DNA of 64,000 nucleotides from Salinibacter grassmerensis (GTDB lineage Bacteria > Bacteroidota > Rhodothermia > Rhodothermales > Salinibacteraceae): positions 62,001-126,000 of the forward strand of contig NZ_CAMTTF010000002.1 in NCBI RefSeq assembly GCF_947077765.1, in the 5' to 3' direction. The position numbers and the translations under genes are program-made. Below the pieces are notes generated by a model. That model was not told the origin of the DNA and did not search any database. It was given only the letters and a program-made list of their open reading frames with translations. This document shows positions 19,908 to 28,136 of the stretch, piece after piece (the first letter of the stretch is position 1; the number at the start of each line of letters is the position of its first letter).

Positions 19908-20534
19908 ATGAGCGATCTCAACCGCCGAGACGCCCTCAAGATGCTAGGCCTGATGGCGGCCGCGCCGACCTTCAGCGTGGCCTGTTCCTCCGAAGAAGTG
20001 CAGCGGGCCCGCGAGCAGCAGGCCGAACAGGCCCCCACCCAGCCCGCGCCGCAGGACTACGACCATCAGCTCTTCACCGACCACGAGTTTGAGACCGTCC
20101 GCGTGCTCACCGACTGGATCATCCCGGCCGACGACCGCTCCGGCAGCGCTACGGATGCGGGTGTGCCGGCGTTTATCGATTTCATCCTGACCGACGAGCA
20201 GTTGCCGGACCGGGACGAGCAGCAGGCCGCCTTCCGTGGGGGCCTCGCGTGGGTCGACTACACGTGCCTCGACCGGCACGGCGCCCCGTTCGTCGAGTGC
20301 ACCGAGGCTCAGCAGCAGGGGCTGCTCGACGACATCGCGTGGCCGGAGGACGCCGAGCCAGAGATGCAGCCCGGGGTAGAGTTTTTCAACAGCCTCCGCG
20401 ACCTGACCGCGTCAGGGTTTTTCAGCTCGAAGATGGGGATGGAGGACCTGCAGTATCAGGGCAACCAGTTCGTGGCCGAGTGGACCGGCTGTCCCGACGA
20501 GGTGCTTCAGCACATCGGGGTGGAGACGGCATGA
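19908..20534 (+). CDS. Gluconate_2-dh3-type small subunit with Tat-lipoprotein signal
   Basis: The 208-residue product starts at the ATG at 19908. The N-terminus combines twin arginines (NRRDALKMLGLM) with a lipobox-like SVAC, so it is likely a Tat-exported lipoprotein. The body has FTDHEFETVRVLTDWIIPADD, the opening of Gluconate_2-dh3 domains, and a C-terminal part with two Cys-containing segments. It follows the GMC oxidoreductase gene by 99 bp. The small subunit is expected to carry the FAD subunit across the membrane and anchor it. Confidence 0.88.
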   Translation: MSDLNRRDALKMLGLMAAAPTFSVACSSEEVQRAREQQAEQAPTQPAPQDYDHQLFTDHEFETVRVLTDWIIPADDRSGSATDAGVPAFIDFILTDEQLPDRDEQQAAFRGGLAWVDYTCLDRHGAPFVECTEAQQQGLLDDIAWPEDAEPEMQPGVEFFNSLRDLTASGFFSSKMGMEDLQYQGNQFVAEWTGCPDEVLQHIGVETA

Positions 20535-20630
20535 GAGTTGGCGGGCCGAGACCGTCAGCGGCCCAGGCGGCCAGAGAAGACAGTGCCCGAGAGAGCCCGC
20601 ACTGGAGAGAACGAGGTGCGCCCATGAGTC

Positions 20631-21980
20631 TCAACGGAAGGTCGCCTCGATGGCGTTCGTGAAGTGAACCGCTGCGTCGCTGTAGATGTTGACCTGATAG
20701 GGCCGAAATACATCCCCCGAAATGATCTGGGAGGCGTCGCTCCAGCTGTCTGCCGTGCGCAGGCGCTTCAGCACGCGGCGGTAGGCGCTCTGGTCGCCAT
20801 CGAAGAGGGCGTCTACGTACACCTCGCGCTTCGGCGTATGTGACGGCCCAAACACCTCTCGCTCCAGGGTCGACAGGTCATCGGGGTCGGAGACGGTCGA
20901 CCGCTGGGCCGACGAGGAAGACGACGCTGTATTCGCAGACGAAGAGGAGGTGCTTGTTTCTTCGGATCCGTCCGAGGGGCGCTGCTGGAACTGGGCCCAG
21001 AGAGGCTGGGCGCCGTCCTCGGACGTGTCGGTCTCGGTGCGGCGCTGGGTGGCGTCCTGCTCGAACTGCTTCCACATCGGCGTGGCTTGTGGGGCGGCCT
21101 CCGACGACGAGTTCGAACCCGACGCGGACGTCTCGTCGGCTGGCTTGTGGAGGCTGGGGTCTAAAGGGGCGTCCGGGGCGTCGTGCTGCCCGGAGGGAGC
21201 GTCGGCGGAGGACCCCTGGGTGAGGGCGGCGTCGACCAGCCGACGCAGCGCATCGGGGGCGACGGTGTCGGCGTCCTCGGTCCGGCCGTAGGCAGTCAGG
21301 CGCTCGGTGAGGGTGTCGGCCTTCTTCTCCTCGAAGTACGTACGCAGGAGAGAGAGGGGGACCTGGGTACGGCCGGTGGCACAGCGGGCCGTGTCGAAGA
21401 GGGGATCGAGCAGGTCAAGCCAGCGATCCGCGTCGAAGTCCGCCGTCATGCGCTCGTCGACGCGTCGGAGGACGCGCTCGAAGGCGTCCGGCGTGAAGGC
21501 GTCCCGGTCCTGCTTGTCGGCGAAGGCCTGTACGGCATTCCGAAGGTAGGCGTACGGCCCGAAGAAGCGCATGCGCCACTGCACCTGTGGCACCGGCACC
21601 GCCCCGGTGGCGTCCTCAAAGACGAAGGCGCTCAGCGTCGGGACCGGGCGCACGAGGTAGTTCGTCGTGCGGCGGGCGGCCGTACGAAGCGTTTCGGCCC
21701 ACTGGTCGCGCGGCACCTGCATGTGCTGATCCACCGCGTCGAGAAACGCGTGGGCGGCCTGCTCCATCTCCGGGTGGTCGTAGTTTACCCAGTCCGTCCG
21801 CGCCCGGCGCAGCTGGCGTGTCTCGCGCCGATGGTGGTGTCGCAGGAGGTGGGTCAGGTAGTGACGGAGGGGGGCTGGCATCGCGTCTGCCGCCCAGTCG
21901 GCTTCCGTGTAGGCTTGGTCGGGGGGGAAGGCGTCGAGCAGGCGCTCAGAGAGAGCGTCGGCGAGCGAACGCGTAGGCAT
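20631..21980 (-). CDS. Unrecognised protein with acidic Ser-rich linker and repeated W-x-x-F motifs
   Basis: The 449-residue product starts at the ATG at 21980 (MPTRSLADALSERLL); a GTG at 22031 could extend it. The N-terminal part (about 1-270) is helical and charged with many aromatic residues. A linker rich in Ser, Asp and Pro follows. Within it two short similar motifs occur (PMWKQFEQ and PLWAQFQQ) about 30 residues apart. A compact C-terminal part ends in NIYSDAAVHFTNAIEATFR. There is no signal peptide or membrane helix, so it is likely cytoplasmic. I do not recognise the family. The repeated Trp-x-x-Phe peptides in a disordered linker look like partner-binding motifs. Confidence 0.7.
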   Translation of the reverse strand: MPTRSLADALSERLLDAFPPDQAYTEADWAADAMPAPLRHYLTHLLRHHHRRETRQLRRARTDWVNYDHPEMEQAAHAFLDAVDQHMQVPRDQWAETLRTAARRTTNYLVRPVPTLSAFVFEDATGAVPVPQVQWRMRFFGPYAYLRNAVQAFADKQDRDAFTPDAFERVLRRVDERMTADFDADRWLDLLDPLFDTARCATGRTQVPLSLLRTYFEEKKADTLTERLTAYGRTEDADTVAPDALRRLVDAALTQGSSADAPSGQHDAPDAPLDPSLHKPADETSASGSNSSSEAAPQATPMWKQFEQDATQRRTETDTSEDGAQPLWAQFQQRPSDGSEETSTSSSSANTASSSSSAQRSTVSDPDDLSTLEREVFGPSHTPKREVYVDALFDGDQSAYRRVLKRLRTADSWSDASQIISGDVFRPYQVNIYSDAAVHFTNAIEATFR

Positions 21981-22106
21981 GAGGAGCACAACGGGCGATG
22001 CAGGAAATGAAATGCGTCGTGGCGTGTACACGCATGACGGAGGAGAGGTTTTCGGAGAGGCCTAAAAGGCCGCCGCGCCCCGACGGCAGGAGGCCCGGTG
22101 TGCCGC

Positions 22107-22715
22107 TCAGGAGGCGCTCTCCTCTACCTTTTCGAGCAGGCGGGTCAGCCTCTCGTAGCGCGGCTCGTAGGTGCAACGCCGGCCCCGTTGGTTGAACAGG
22201 TAGACGGCTCCGGCGACGAGGAGCACCAGGACGGCCTGGATGAGGGCGCTCCAGGTCCACCCATTGCTCCCCACTACGATGAGGAGGGCGCCCAGCGTGA
22301 TCGGGGCAAGGTACCACCCGAGAATGTTGTTGAGCAGCTGAATTTGTTCCTCCACTTTCGCCCGTTCGGTGCGGAGGACCTCCGCCACGGGACGATCCGG
22401 GGAGGGAGCGGCGTGCCGGGTGCGGGCCCGGCGTAGGCGCCAGAAGACGTACGCACTTCCCGCCATGAGCAGAAGGGCCCCGGAGCGGGTCCACCAGGAT
22501 GGATCCCGGAGCAGAATCCAGCCGAAGAACAAGAAGGTCGCGACGGCGGCGATCGATTCCAAAAGGTCGCGTCGCCAGAGTCGCTGATTGAAGGCCTCGG
22601 CTTTTTCTTTGACGAGGCGCAGCAGTTCGTCGTCGGATAGAGAGCGTGCAGACATGGATGGGGTGTTGGAGTCTTGTTCTGAGGTCCAGAGTTCTTTGGC
22701 GTCGTCGAGGTTCAT
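22107..22715 (-). CDS. Four-helix membrane protein coupled to an ECF sigma factor
   Basis: The 202-residue product begins at an ATG at 22715 that overlaps the sigma factor stop codon (ATGA, 4 bp), so the two genes are translationally coupled. After a short soluble N-terminus (MNLDDAKELWTSEQ) there are four hydrophobic helices arranged as two hairpins, about residues 53-72, 78-93, 127-147 and 155-173. A charged C-terminus follows. There is no zinc-binding anti-sigma motif. Position and topology suggest it senses or transmits the signal that controls the sigma factor, but this is inference. Confidence 0.78.
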   Translation of the reverse strand: MNLDDAKELWTSEQDSNTPSMSARSLSDDELLRLVKEKAEAFNQRLWRRDLLESIAAVATFLFFGWILLRDPSWWTRSGALLLMAGSAYVFWRLRRARTRHAAPSPDRPVAEVLRTERAKVEEQIQLLNNILGWYLAPITLGALLIVVGSNGWTWSALIQAVLVLLVAGAVYLFNQRGRRCTYEPRYERLTRLLEKVEESAS

Positions 22716-23221
22716 ACCGGGGTCTCCTCCAGCCACGAGGCCAGTTTGTTCTTGACTCGGTGCAGTTTCACGCCGACGTGGGACTCGCTGAGGCCGAGCA
22801 CATCGGCCATCTCTCGATAGCTCTTCTCGTCGAGGTACATCATCACGAGTGCCTTGTCGACGTCGTCGAGACGGTCGATAGCGACGTACAGCCGGTCGAG
22901 CTTCTCGTCCCGATCGAGGCGCTCGTCGGGGCGGCTCATGCCGTCCGTCCATACCGGATGATCGGTGTCGAGCGTCGCCTCGTCCCGTACCACCTTGGAG
23001 CGGTCGTGGCTCAGGGCCGTGTTGAGGGCCACGCGGTAGAGCCAGGTACTCGGCTCAGCGTCCCCCTCGAACGAGGAAAAAGACCGCCAGAGCTCCACGA
23101 GAATGTCCTGGTACAGGTCGTGATGCGCCTCCGCACCGTCCGCGTACACGCGGCAGATTTTGCGAAGACGCGCATCGTTCTCGCGCACCAGCTGTACAAA
23201 CTCGTCGTCCCGATCGGGCAT
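22712..23221 (-). CDS. ECF-type RNA polymerase sigma factor
   Basis: The 169-residue product starts at the ATG at 23221 (a GTG at 23257 could add 12 residues). Region 2 is clear in DLYQDILVELWRSFSSFEG and STWLYRVALNTALSHDRSK. Region 4 is clear in LDEKSYREMADVLGLSESHV and KLHRVKNKLASWL. It directs RNA polymerase to a small set of promoters. It overlaps the downstream membrane protein gene by 4 bp. The start region faces the divergent ABC permease gene across about 214 bp. Confidence 0.92.
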   Translation of the reverse strand: MPDRDDEFVQLVRENDARLRKICRVYADGAEAHHDLYQDILVELWRSFSSFEGDAEPSTWLYRVALNTALSHDRSKVVRDEATLDTDHPVWTDGMSRPDERLDRDEKLDRLYVAIDRLDDVDKALVMMYLDEKSYREMADVLGLSESHVGVKLHRVKNKLASWLEETPV

Positions 23222-23435
23222 GACGCGGGCCTTGACGCATCCACGGAATTCTTTCACTACAATGAGTCCCTCGAGACACGCCGATCTTACAGACGGACTC
23301 CTGGTTTTGGTAAAACTTCACAAGAGTGGGCACGGGGACGAACGGGCGGCAGTTCGGGCACATTTGGTCTGATTTTCCCGGGGGCGAATGGACATGAAGG
23401 CCTGCTCGGCAATACGTTGCTTTAGCCGTTGATCA

Positions 23436-24719
23436 TTGAAACTGTCCCGCACCGTCGTGCTGCCTCATTCCCTCACGGCCCCGATTCGCCACGTCCGCGG
23501 GTGGGCGACCCGGCTCGCCTACGGACTGCTCCTGGGGGTGCTCAGTACGGCGGCCCTGCTGCTCGCCGCCGGGGCCGATCCTGGGACGCGGGCCGCCGGG
23601 CTTCGGCTGTGGGCGTTGGCGGGTGCGGGCGTGTTCGCCGTGGCGCCGCCGAACGTGCTGTTCCCGGATCCGAACGTCTCGATGCTGCAGCGACTGAACT
23701 GGTCGCCCCCGCGGCTCCTGCGCTACCAGGCGCGCCGGCTGGGGCCGCTCGTGCTGCTGGCGGCGGTGCCGGCCGTTCTCGTGGCGTACGGGGATCCCGG
23801 CGGCCCCCTCCAACACCTTGGCGTGAAAACCATGGCCCTGGGGCAGGGGCTCCTCTTAATCGGAGGCACCGCGCTGGACAGCTTCGTCCACTTTGCGACC
23901 CTCGGGGCCCGCTCACAAGCCTGGCAGGAGGGACGGGCCGGACAGTGGTACGCCCGAGCCGTGGAGGAGCAGGGACAGGGAATCAGTCTCCCGCGTGGGC
24001 TTGTGCCGGCCCTCTTTGCCACCACCCGGTGCTTTGCGGTGGGGGTCGGTGTCGTCGTGGCCACCGCGGCGGCCGCGGCCAACGGGCTGTACGGGCTGGC
24101 GTGGGCGCCCGGGCTTTTCCTCACGGGCTGGGCGGGCGTGCGCCTGTGGCGATCGCGGTCCGCGTACGACCGGCATTTCTACCACACCACGGCCTTCTAC
24201 GCAGAGGTGCTGGGTGGGGGCACGGTGGCGGCCACCGACCGTGAACCGGTGCCGTACGACGCGCTCTACTGGGTGCCCTCACGGTGGCGCCCGGCCACCT
24301 GGGCCAGCATCCGCCAGCTCGACCGCCGTCTCCCCCTCGGCCGCCTCGTGGCGGTTGCTCACCTTGGCCTCTGGCTTTTCTGCATCCGCGGGGGGGCTCC
24401 GGCCTTTGTCACTGGGTACCTGACGCTGATTTTCACCGGGCAGGTGGCCGCCTGTGCGGTGTTGGGCACCCCATCGGCGGCGCCCCGCTTGTTCCAGCGG
24501 GCCCTGCAGTCGGTGGGCGACTGGATCGGCACCCGCACCTTCGTCAACCTGCGCTGGTTTGGCCCGCATGTGGGGAGCCTCGCGCTCGTGGTGCTGTTCG
24601 GCAATACCTACGGATGGGCCTGGGTCGGGGCCTGGGCGGCCGTCCACATTGGGCTCTCAGTGGCGGCGGCCACGGCCGTGACCCTGGCCACGGAAGGAAC
24701 GGTGCGCTCCGCCGCGTAG
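23436..24719 (+). CDS. Multi-pass membrane protein, probable ABC transporter permease
   Basis: The 427-residue product has about ten hydrophobic helices spread over its length and short polar loops. The first start in frame is a TTG at 23436; a GTG at 23457 is an alternative, and the next ATG is inside the protein. The gene is followed 71 bp later by an ABC ATPase gene on the same strand, which is the basis for the permease call. The sequence does not match a permease family I can name, and the substrate is unknown. Confidence 0.7.
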   Translation: MKLSRTVVLPHSLTAPIRHVRGWATRLAYGLLLGVLSTAALLLAAGADPGTRAAGLRLWALAGAGVFAVAPPNVLFPDPNVSMLQRLNWSPPRLLRYQARRLGPLVLLAAVPAVLVAYGDPGGPLQHLGVKTMALGQGLLLIGGTALDSFVHFATLGARSQAWQEGRAGQWYARAVEEQGQGISLPRGLVPALFATTRCFAVGVGVVVATAAAAANGLYGLAWAPGLFLTGWAGVRLWRSRSAYDRHFYHTTAFYAEVLGGGTVAATDREPVPYDALYWVPSRWRPATWASIRQLDRRLPLGRLVAVAHLGLWLFCIRGGAPAFVTGYLTLIFTGQVAACAVLGTPSAAPRLFQRALQSVGDWIGTRTFVNLRWFGPHVGSLALVVLFGNTYGWAWVGAWAAVHIGLSVAAATAVTLATEGTVRSAA

Positions 24720-24790
24720 CCCGCAGCTGGCCCTCAGCCCCACCAGCGGGCCAATCGCCCACACGCTTTCTCTCCACATCGACTCGCGTC

Positions 24791-25447
24791 ATGGCCGACA
24801 CCCTCACCCTCGACGCCCTCTCCAAACGGTACGGCGACGGCCCTCCCATCCTGTCGGACCTCTCGCGGTCATTTGACCCGGGGACACTCACGCTCCTCGT
24901 GGGGCCCAATGGCGCGGGCAAGACCACACTCCTGCGCCTGCTGGCCGTGCAGGGCTACCCCACGGACGGGACGGTGCGCTACGGCGAGATCGACGTGCAC
25001 GACGAGCCGTACCGGTATCTTCAGCGGGTGGGCCTCGTCCACGCGGGGCCTGAACTGCCGGAGCACCTCACTGCGGTGGAGCTGCTGGAGTGGATCCTGC
25101 GCAGCCGGGGACGCTGGACGGACGACGAGGGCCCGGCCCGCGTCGCGGCGGTGCTCGACCGCCTCCGGCTCGACGAGCGCCGCGAGAACCTGATCGGGAC
25201 CTACTCGAGCGGCATGACGCAGAAGGCGCAGGTGGCCGCCGCGTTCGTGGCCGATCCGGCAGTCGTGCTCATGGACGAGCCCCTTCGCAGTCTCGACACT
25301 GCCACCACCGAGGCCACCGTCGATCTCCTGGACGAGTTTGTGGCGGACGGCGGGCTTGCCATTGTGGCCAGCCACCTCACGGACGCGCTGCGCCCGCTTG
25401 CCGACGAGGTGATGCGCCTGGGCGAGGAGTCGCCCGTGTCTGCCTAG
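24791..25447 (+). CDS. ABC transporter ATP-binding protein
   Basis: The 218-residue product starts at the ATG at 24791. It contains Walker A (VGPNGAGKTT), the Q-loop region, the ABC signature in the form YSSGMTQK, Walker B (VVLMDEPLRSLD) and the switch His in VASHLT. It is a single-domain ATPase expected to power the membrane protein encoded just upstream. The shape (short ATPase plus one large membrane subunit, no binding protein) suggests an exporter. Confidence 0.92.
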   Translation: MADTLTLDALSKRYGDGPPILSDLSRSFDPGTLTLLVGPNGAGKTTLLRLLAVQGYPTDGTVRYGEIDVHDEPYRYLQRVGLVHAGPELPEHLTAVELLEWILRSRGRWTDDEGPARVAAVLDRLRLDERRENLIGTYSSGMTQKAQVAAAFVADPAVVLMDEPLRSLDTATTEATVDLLDEFVADGGLAIVASHLTDALRPLADEVMRLGEESPVSA

Positions 25448-25473
25448 AAGGGGGCGGCGAGGCGGTCGCTGGG

Positions 25474-26757
25474 CTACTCCGCTGTCCGGGCCACCGCGGG
25501 CACGAGGAGCGGCCGGGCCGCCTCCAGCCGCCCGTCGTTGGGGGCGGGCTCCACGTCGAGCAGCGCGCTCATCAGTTCGTAGAGGTGGAGCAGGGACAGT
25601 TGGTCGATCGTTGTGTTGCTCCGGAACCCAGGACCCCGGGCGGCGAGCAGCGTATGCATGTTCTCGGACCGAGGGTCGTAGCCGTGGGTGCCGCCGCCGG
25701 TCCAGTCCGGATTGTTTGCCATCCAGCGCCGGGTGCGGATGCTCCACCGGTCGTCGGCCACGGCGATCACGGATGGGATGCGGCGGTGGCCTTCAAAGTG
25801 GAGGGTGTCCGGCAGTGCGCCGCGCCGGTACGCTGAGAGGTGGGGGGCTTGCTCGAGTGCCGTCACCATCGAGTCGGTCGACACGCCGGACCGGGGCTCC
25901 ATCATGGCCACCGGATTGCGGGCGGTGAGCCGCACATCGTCGGGGTCGATGTAGTCGTCGAGGACGATGGTGCGGTCTCGAGAGGTAGGGCTCATGCCGT
26001 GGTCGGAGGTCACCATCAGGTTGACCTCGCCCGTGAGGCCCCGTGCGTCGAGCCCGTCGAGCAGACGCTGGACGAAGCCGTCGACCTCGCGTAGGGCCGT
26101 GGCGACTGAGTCGGAGCGGGGGCCGTGCTCGTGTCCCTTCGTGTCGACGCGGCTGAAGTAAAGCGTGATGAGGTCGGGGCGCGTGTCCGTCGGGCGGTCG
26201 AGCCACTGCAGGGCCTGGTCGACGCGGGTGGTCCCGGGCACGCTGCCGTCGTACTCAAACCATTCGGTGGGCCGCGTGCCCTGGACGGGCGCCTCGGAGC
26301 CGGGCCAGAAGTACGTGGCCGCGGTGCGCCCCTGCTGCTCGGCCGTCACCCAGATGGGCTCGCCGCCCCACCAGTCCGGATTCATCACAGCCTCCCGGTC
26401 GCCCAGGCTGAACGAGGCATCCATCGCCGGGTCGTACATCGTGTTTGCGATGATGCCGTGGCTGGAGGGGTACAGCCCCGTGACCGCGCTGTAGTGATTG
26501 GGAAAGGTCTTGGTGGGGAAGACCGGCGTGAGGTGGTCGACGTGAGCCCCGCCCTCGGCGATCTTCGACAGGGCCGGCGCCTCGTGCAGGTCGAGGTAGT
26601 CCCAGCGGAGGCCGTCGATGGAAATCACGATCAGGGGCGCCGGCGCCTCCTCCGTTGCGGTGGTCGGTGAGACAGACGGCGCCGTCGACTGGCACCCGGT
26701 GCCAAGGGTCGGAAGGACGAGGAAAAGGGCGATCGTCAGCGAGTGTCGGGTCGGCAT
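25474..26757 (-). CDS. Lipoprotein phosphodiesterase/nucleotide pyrophosphatase (NPP family)
   Basis: The 427-residue product has a lipoprotein signal with the acceptor Cys at residue 22 (TLGTGC). The alkaline-phosphatase-superfamily NPP motifs are visible: metal ligand Asp48 in ISIDGLRWDY; the nucleophile Thr84 in FPTKTFPNHY; the SHG segment at 99-101; TSDHGM with Asp/His ligands; and a C-terminal GTHGYDP His. It should hydrolyse phosphodiester or pyrophosphate bonds of nucleotides or lipids outside the cytoplasm. It is convergent with the ABC ATPase gene (26 bp gap). Confidence 0.92.
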   Translation of the reverse strand: MPTRHSLTIALFLVLPTLGTGCQSTAPSVSPTTATEEAPAPLIVISIDGLRWDYLDLHEAPALSKIAEGGAHVDHLTPVFPTKTFPNHYSAVTGLYPSSHGIIANTMYDPAMDASFSLGDREAVMNPDWWGGEPIWVTAEQQGRTAATYFWPGSEAPVQGTRPTEWFEYDGSVPGTTRVDQALQWLDRPTDTRPDLITLYFSRVDTKGHEHGPRSDSVATALREVDGFVQRLLDGLDARGLTGEVNLMVTSDHGMSPTSRDRTIVLDDYIDPDDVRLTARNPVAMMEPRSGVSTDSMVTALEQAPHLSAYRRGALPDTLHFEGHRRIPSVIAVADDRWSIRTRRWMANNPDWTGGGTHGYDPRSENMHTLLAARGPGFRSNTTIDQLSLLHLYELMSALLDVEPAPNDGRLEAARPLLVPAVARTAE

Positions 26758-26845
26758 TGGGGGCGGGGTGGTGGAAACAGACAGTCACGTTCTTAGATGT
26801 GCACCCGACCATACGACCGTGCAACCCGCGAAGAAAAAATGCGGG

Positions 26846-27619
26846 TCACTCTGAGCTGTCGCAGTACGCAGCCGTCGAGTACGTGGCCCGGACGATTCCG
26901 GGCCGGCCGGGCCGTAGCACAAACTCGCTGGGCCCGACCTCGTCGGTCGATGGGTGCCAGTCGTAGGTGTAGCCGAGCCCCGTGAAGGGGTAGCCGTCCG
27001 GGCCGTAGGAGGTCTCTTTCAACTCCCGAAACCAGTCCCGGTGGGCGTTGCTGACCTGCGCGTGTGTCCGAGGGAGAGGCGATCGCAGTTCGCACTCGCG
27101 GTCCGTCACTTCTGGGTCCGGGCAGGGACGCACAAGGTCTCGGGGACGGACCCAGAGCTCCACGAAGCGGTCGTAGTCCGCGTCGGGCGGCAGGCCAAGG
27201 CGCTGTGCAAGGCGGAGCCGAAGGGCATCGTCGGTGCGGTCGGAGGCGCGGCAGAACTGTTTGAGGGCGGGGGCGGCGGTCACCCACACGTCCCGGTCGG
27301 CCGTCACCGTGTCGCTTGCCGCGGCGGTGGGGAGGGTGTCGGCCCCGGCCCAGGTCACCACGAGCACCTGCCGCGTTGAATCGGCCGTGGTGCGCCAGGC
27401 GAGCGAGTCGTTGTAGGGGGCGAGGGGCGTGAGTGTCGTCCTAATCTCCGAGGGCTCCGCCGTGCGGGCGTCCGCAATGGCGGCCTGATACTGGGCCTTC
27501 GGGGACGACTCCGCTGCGGGGCGCGTCCCACCACACGCCAGCAGAATGCCCGACAGGATCATGAGGGCGGCTCCACGGGCTACGGCGCCTCGCCTGGAGG
27601 TCCATACGCTTGTGTGCAT
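26846..27619 (-). CDS. Conserved-looking lipoprotein, unknown function
   Basis: The 257-residue product starts at the ATG at 27619 and has a lipoprotein signal (GILLACGG). The mature part contains a distinctive segment, DVWVTAAPALKQFC, followed by RLAQRLGLPPDADYDRFVEL and several Cys residues (CRASDR, RPCPDPE, DRECELR). This spacing suggests disulfides outside the cytoplasm. The C-terminal part (YPFTGLGYTYDW, GPSEFVLRPG) looks like a folded domain rather than low complexity. The gene is 4 bp downstream of the small PLDc_N protein gene, so they are one operon. Confidence 0.75.
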   Translation of the reverse strand: MHTSVWTSRRGAVARGAALMILSGILLACGGTRPAAESSPKAQYQAAIADARTAEPSEIRTTLTPLAPYNDSLAWRTTADSTRQVLVVTWAGADTLPTAAASDTVTADRDVWVTAAPALKQFCRASDRTDDALRLRLAQRLGLPPDADYDRFVELWVRPRDLVRPCPDPEVTDRECELRSPLPRTHAQVSNAHRDWFRELKETSYGPDGYPFTGLGYTYDWHPSTDEVGPSEFVLRPGRPGIVRATYSTAAYCDSSE

Positions 27620-27623
27620 ACTG

Positions 27624-27911
27624 CTACTCGCGACCAAAGATAAAGTACAGGATCACCCCGAGCACTGGTGCAAAGACGATGAGGAGCGCCCAGACGACTG
27701 TGCTGGTCGTGCTCCGGCTGCCGTCCCCGAGCAGGTCGACCAGCGCCACGAGGTCGAGCACGATGATGACGGTTCCCCAGAAGCCCCAGCTGGCCGTCGA
27801 GATGCGTTCGAGGAGGTTCGGGCCGCCACAGCCGGTGAGCAGAACCGTAAGCGGCGCGAGCAGGGCGAGCGAGAGCGGGCGGAGGGGAGAAGAGCGGTGT
27901 TCGTCGGACAT
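27624..27911 (-). CDS. Small PLDc_N-domain membrane lipoprotein
   Basis: The 95-residue product starts at the ATG at 27911. It has a lipoprotein-like signal (TVLLTGCGG). Two membrane helices follow in the pattern of the phospholipase D nuclease N-terminal domain (WGFWGTVIIVLDLVALVDLL, then VVWALLIVFAPVLGVILYF and IFGRE). Stand-alone PLDc_N proteins are common small membrane proteins of unknown role. It is 4 bp upstream of the next lipoprotein gene. Confidence 0.78.
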   Translation of the reverse strand: MSDEHRSSPLRPLSLALLAPLTVLLTGCGGPNLLERISTASWGFWGTVIIVLDLVALVDLLGDGSRSTTSTVVWALLIVFAPVLGVILYFIFGRE

Positions 27912-28136
27912 GAAGACCAGAAGGTCAAGGAGAAAGAGACCGTGCACTCAACCTACGGATGAGCGACCGGAATGGGTACAGTTTCGCCTATTGGTGGATG
28001 GGTAGGCTACCCGACAACCGTTCCAACGTTCGGTCGGCCATCCCGTCCCTGTCTCTTCCGGAACCACCACACGCGCCTGATACGTTTTTGCACGCCTAAT
28101 GGCACACGTATTACCCCCTAAATCGTCCCTGTTTCG

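Noticed and set aside
21100-21125. tRNA T-arm-like gttcgaac sequence
   Set aside because: It lies inside the coding sequence of the unrecognised 449-residue protein, and no acceptor, D or anticodon arms fit around it.
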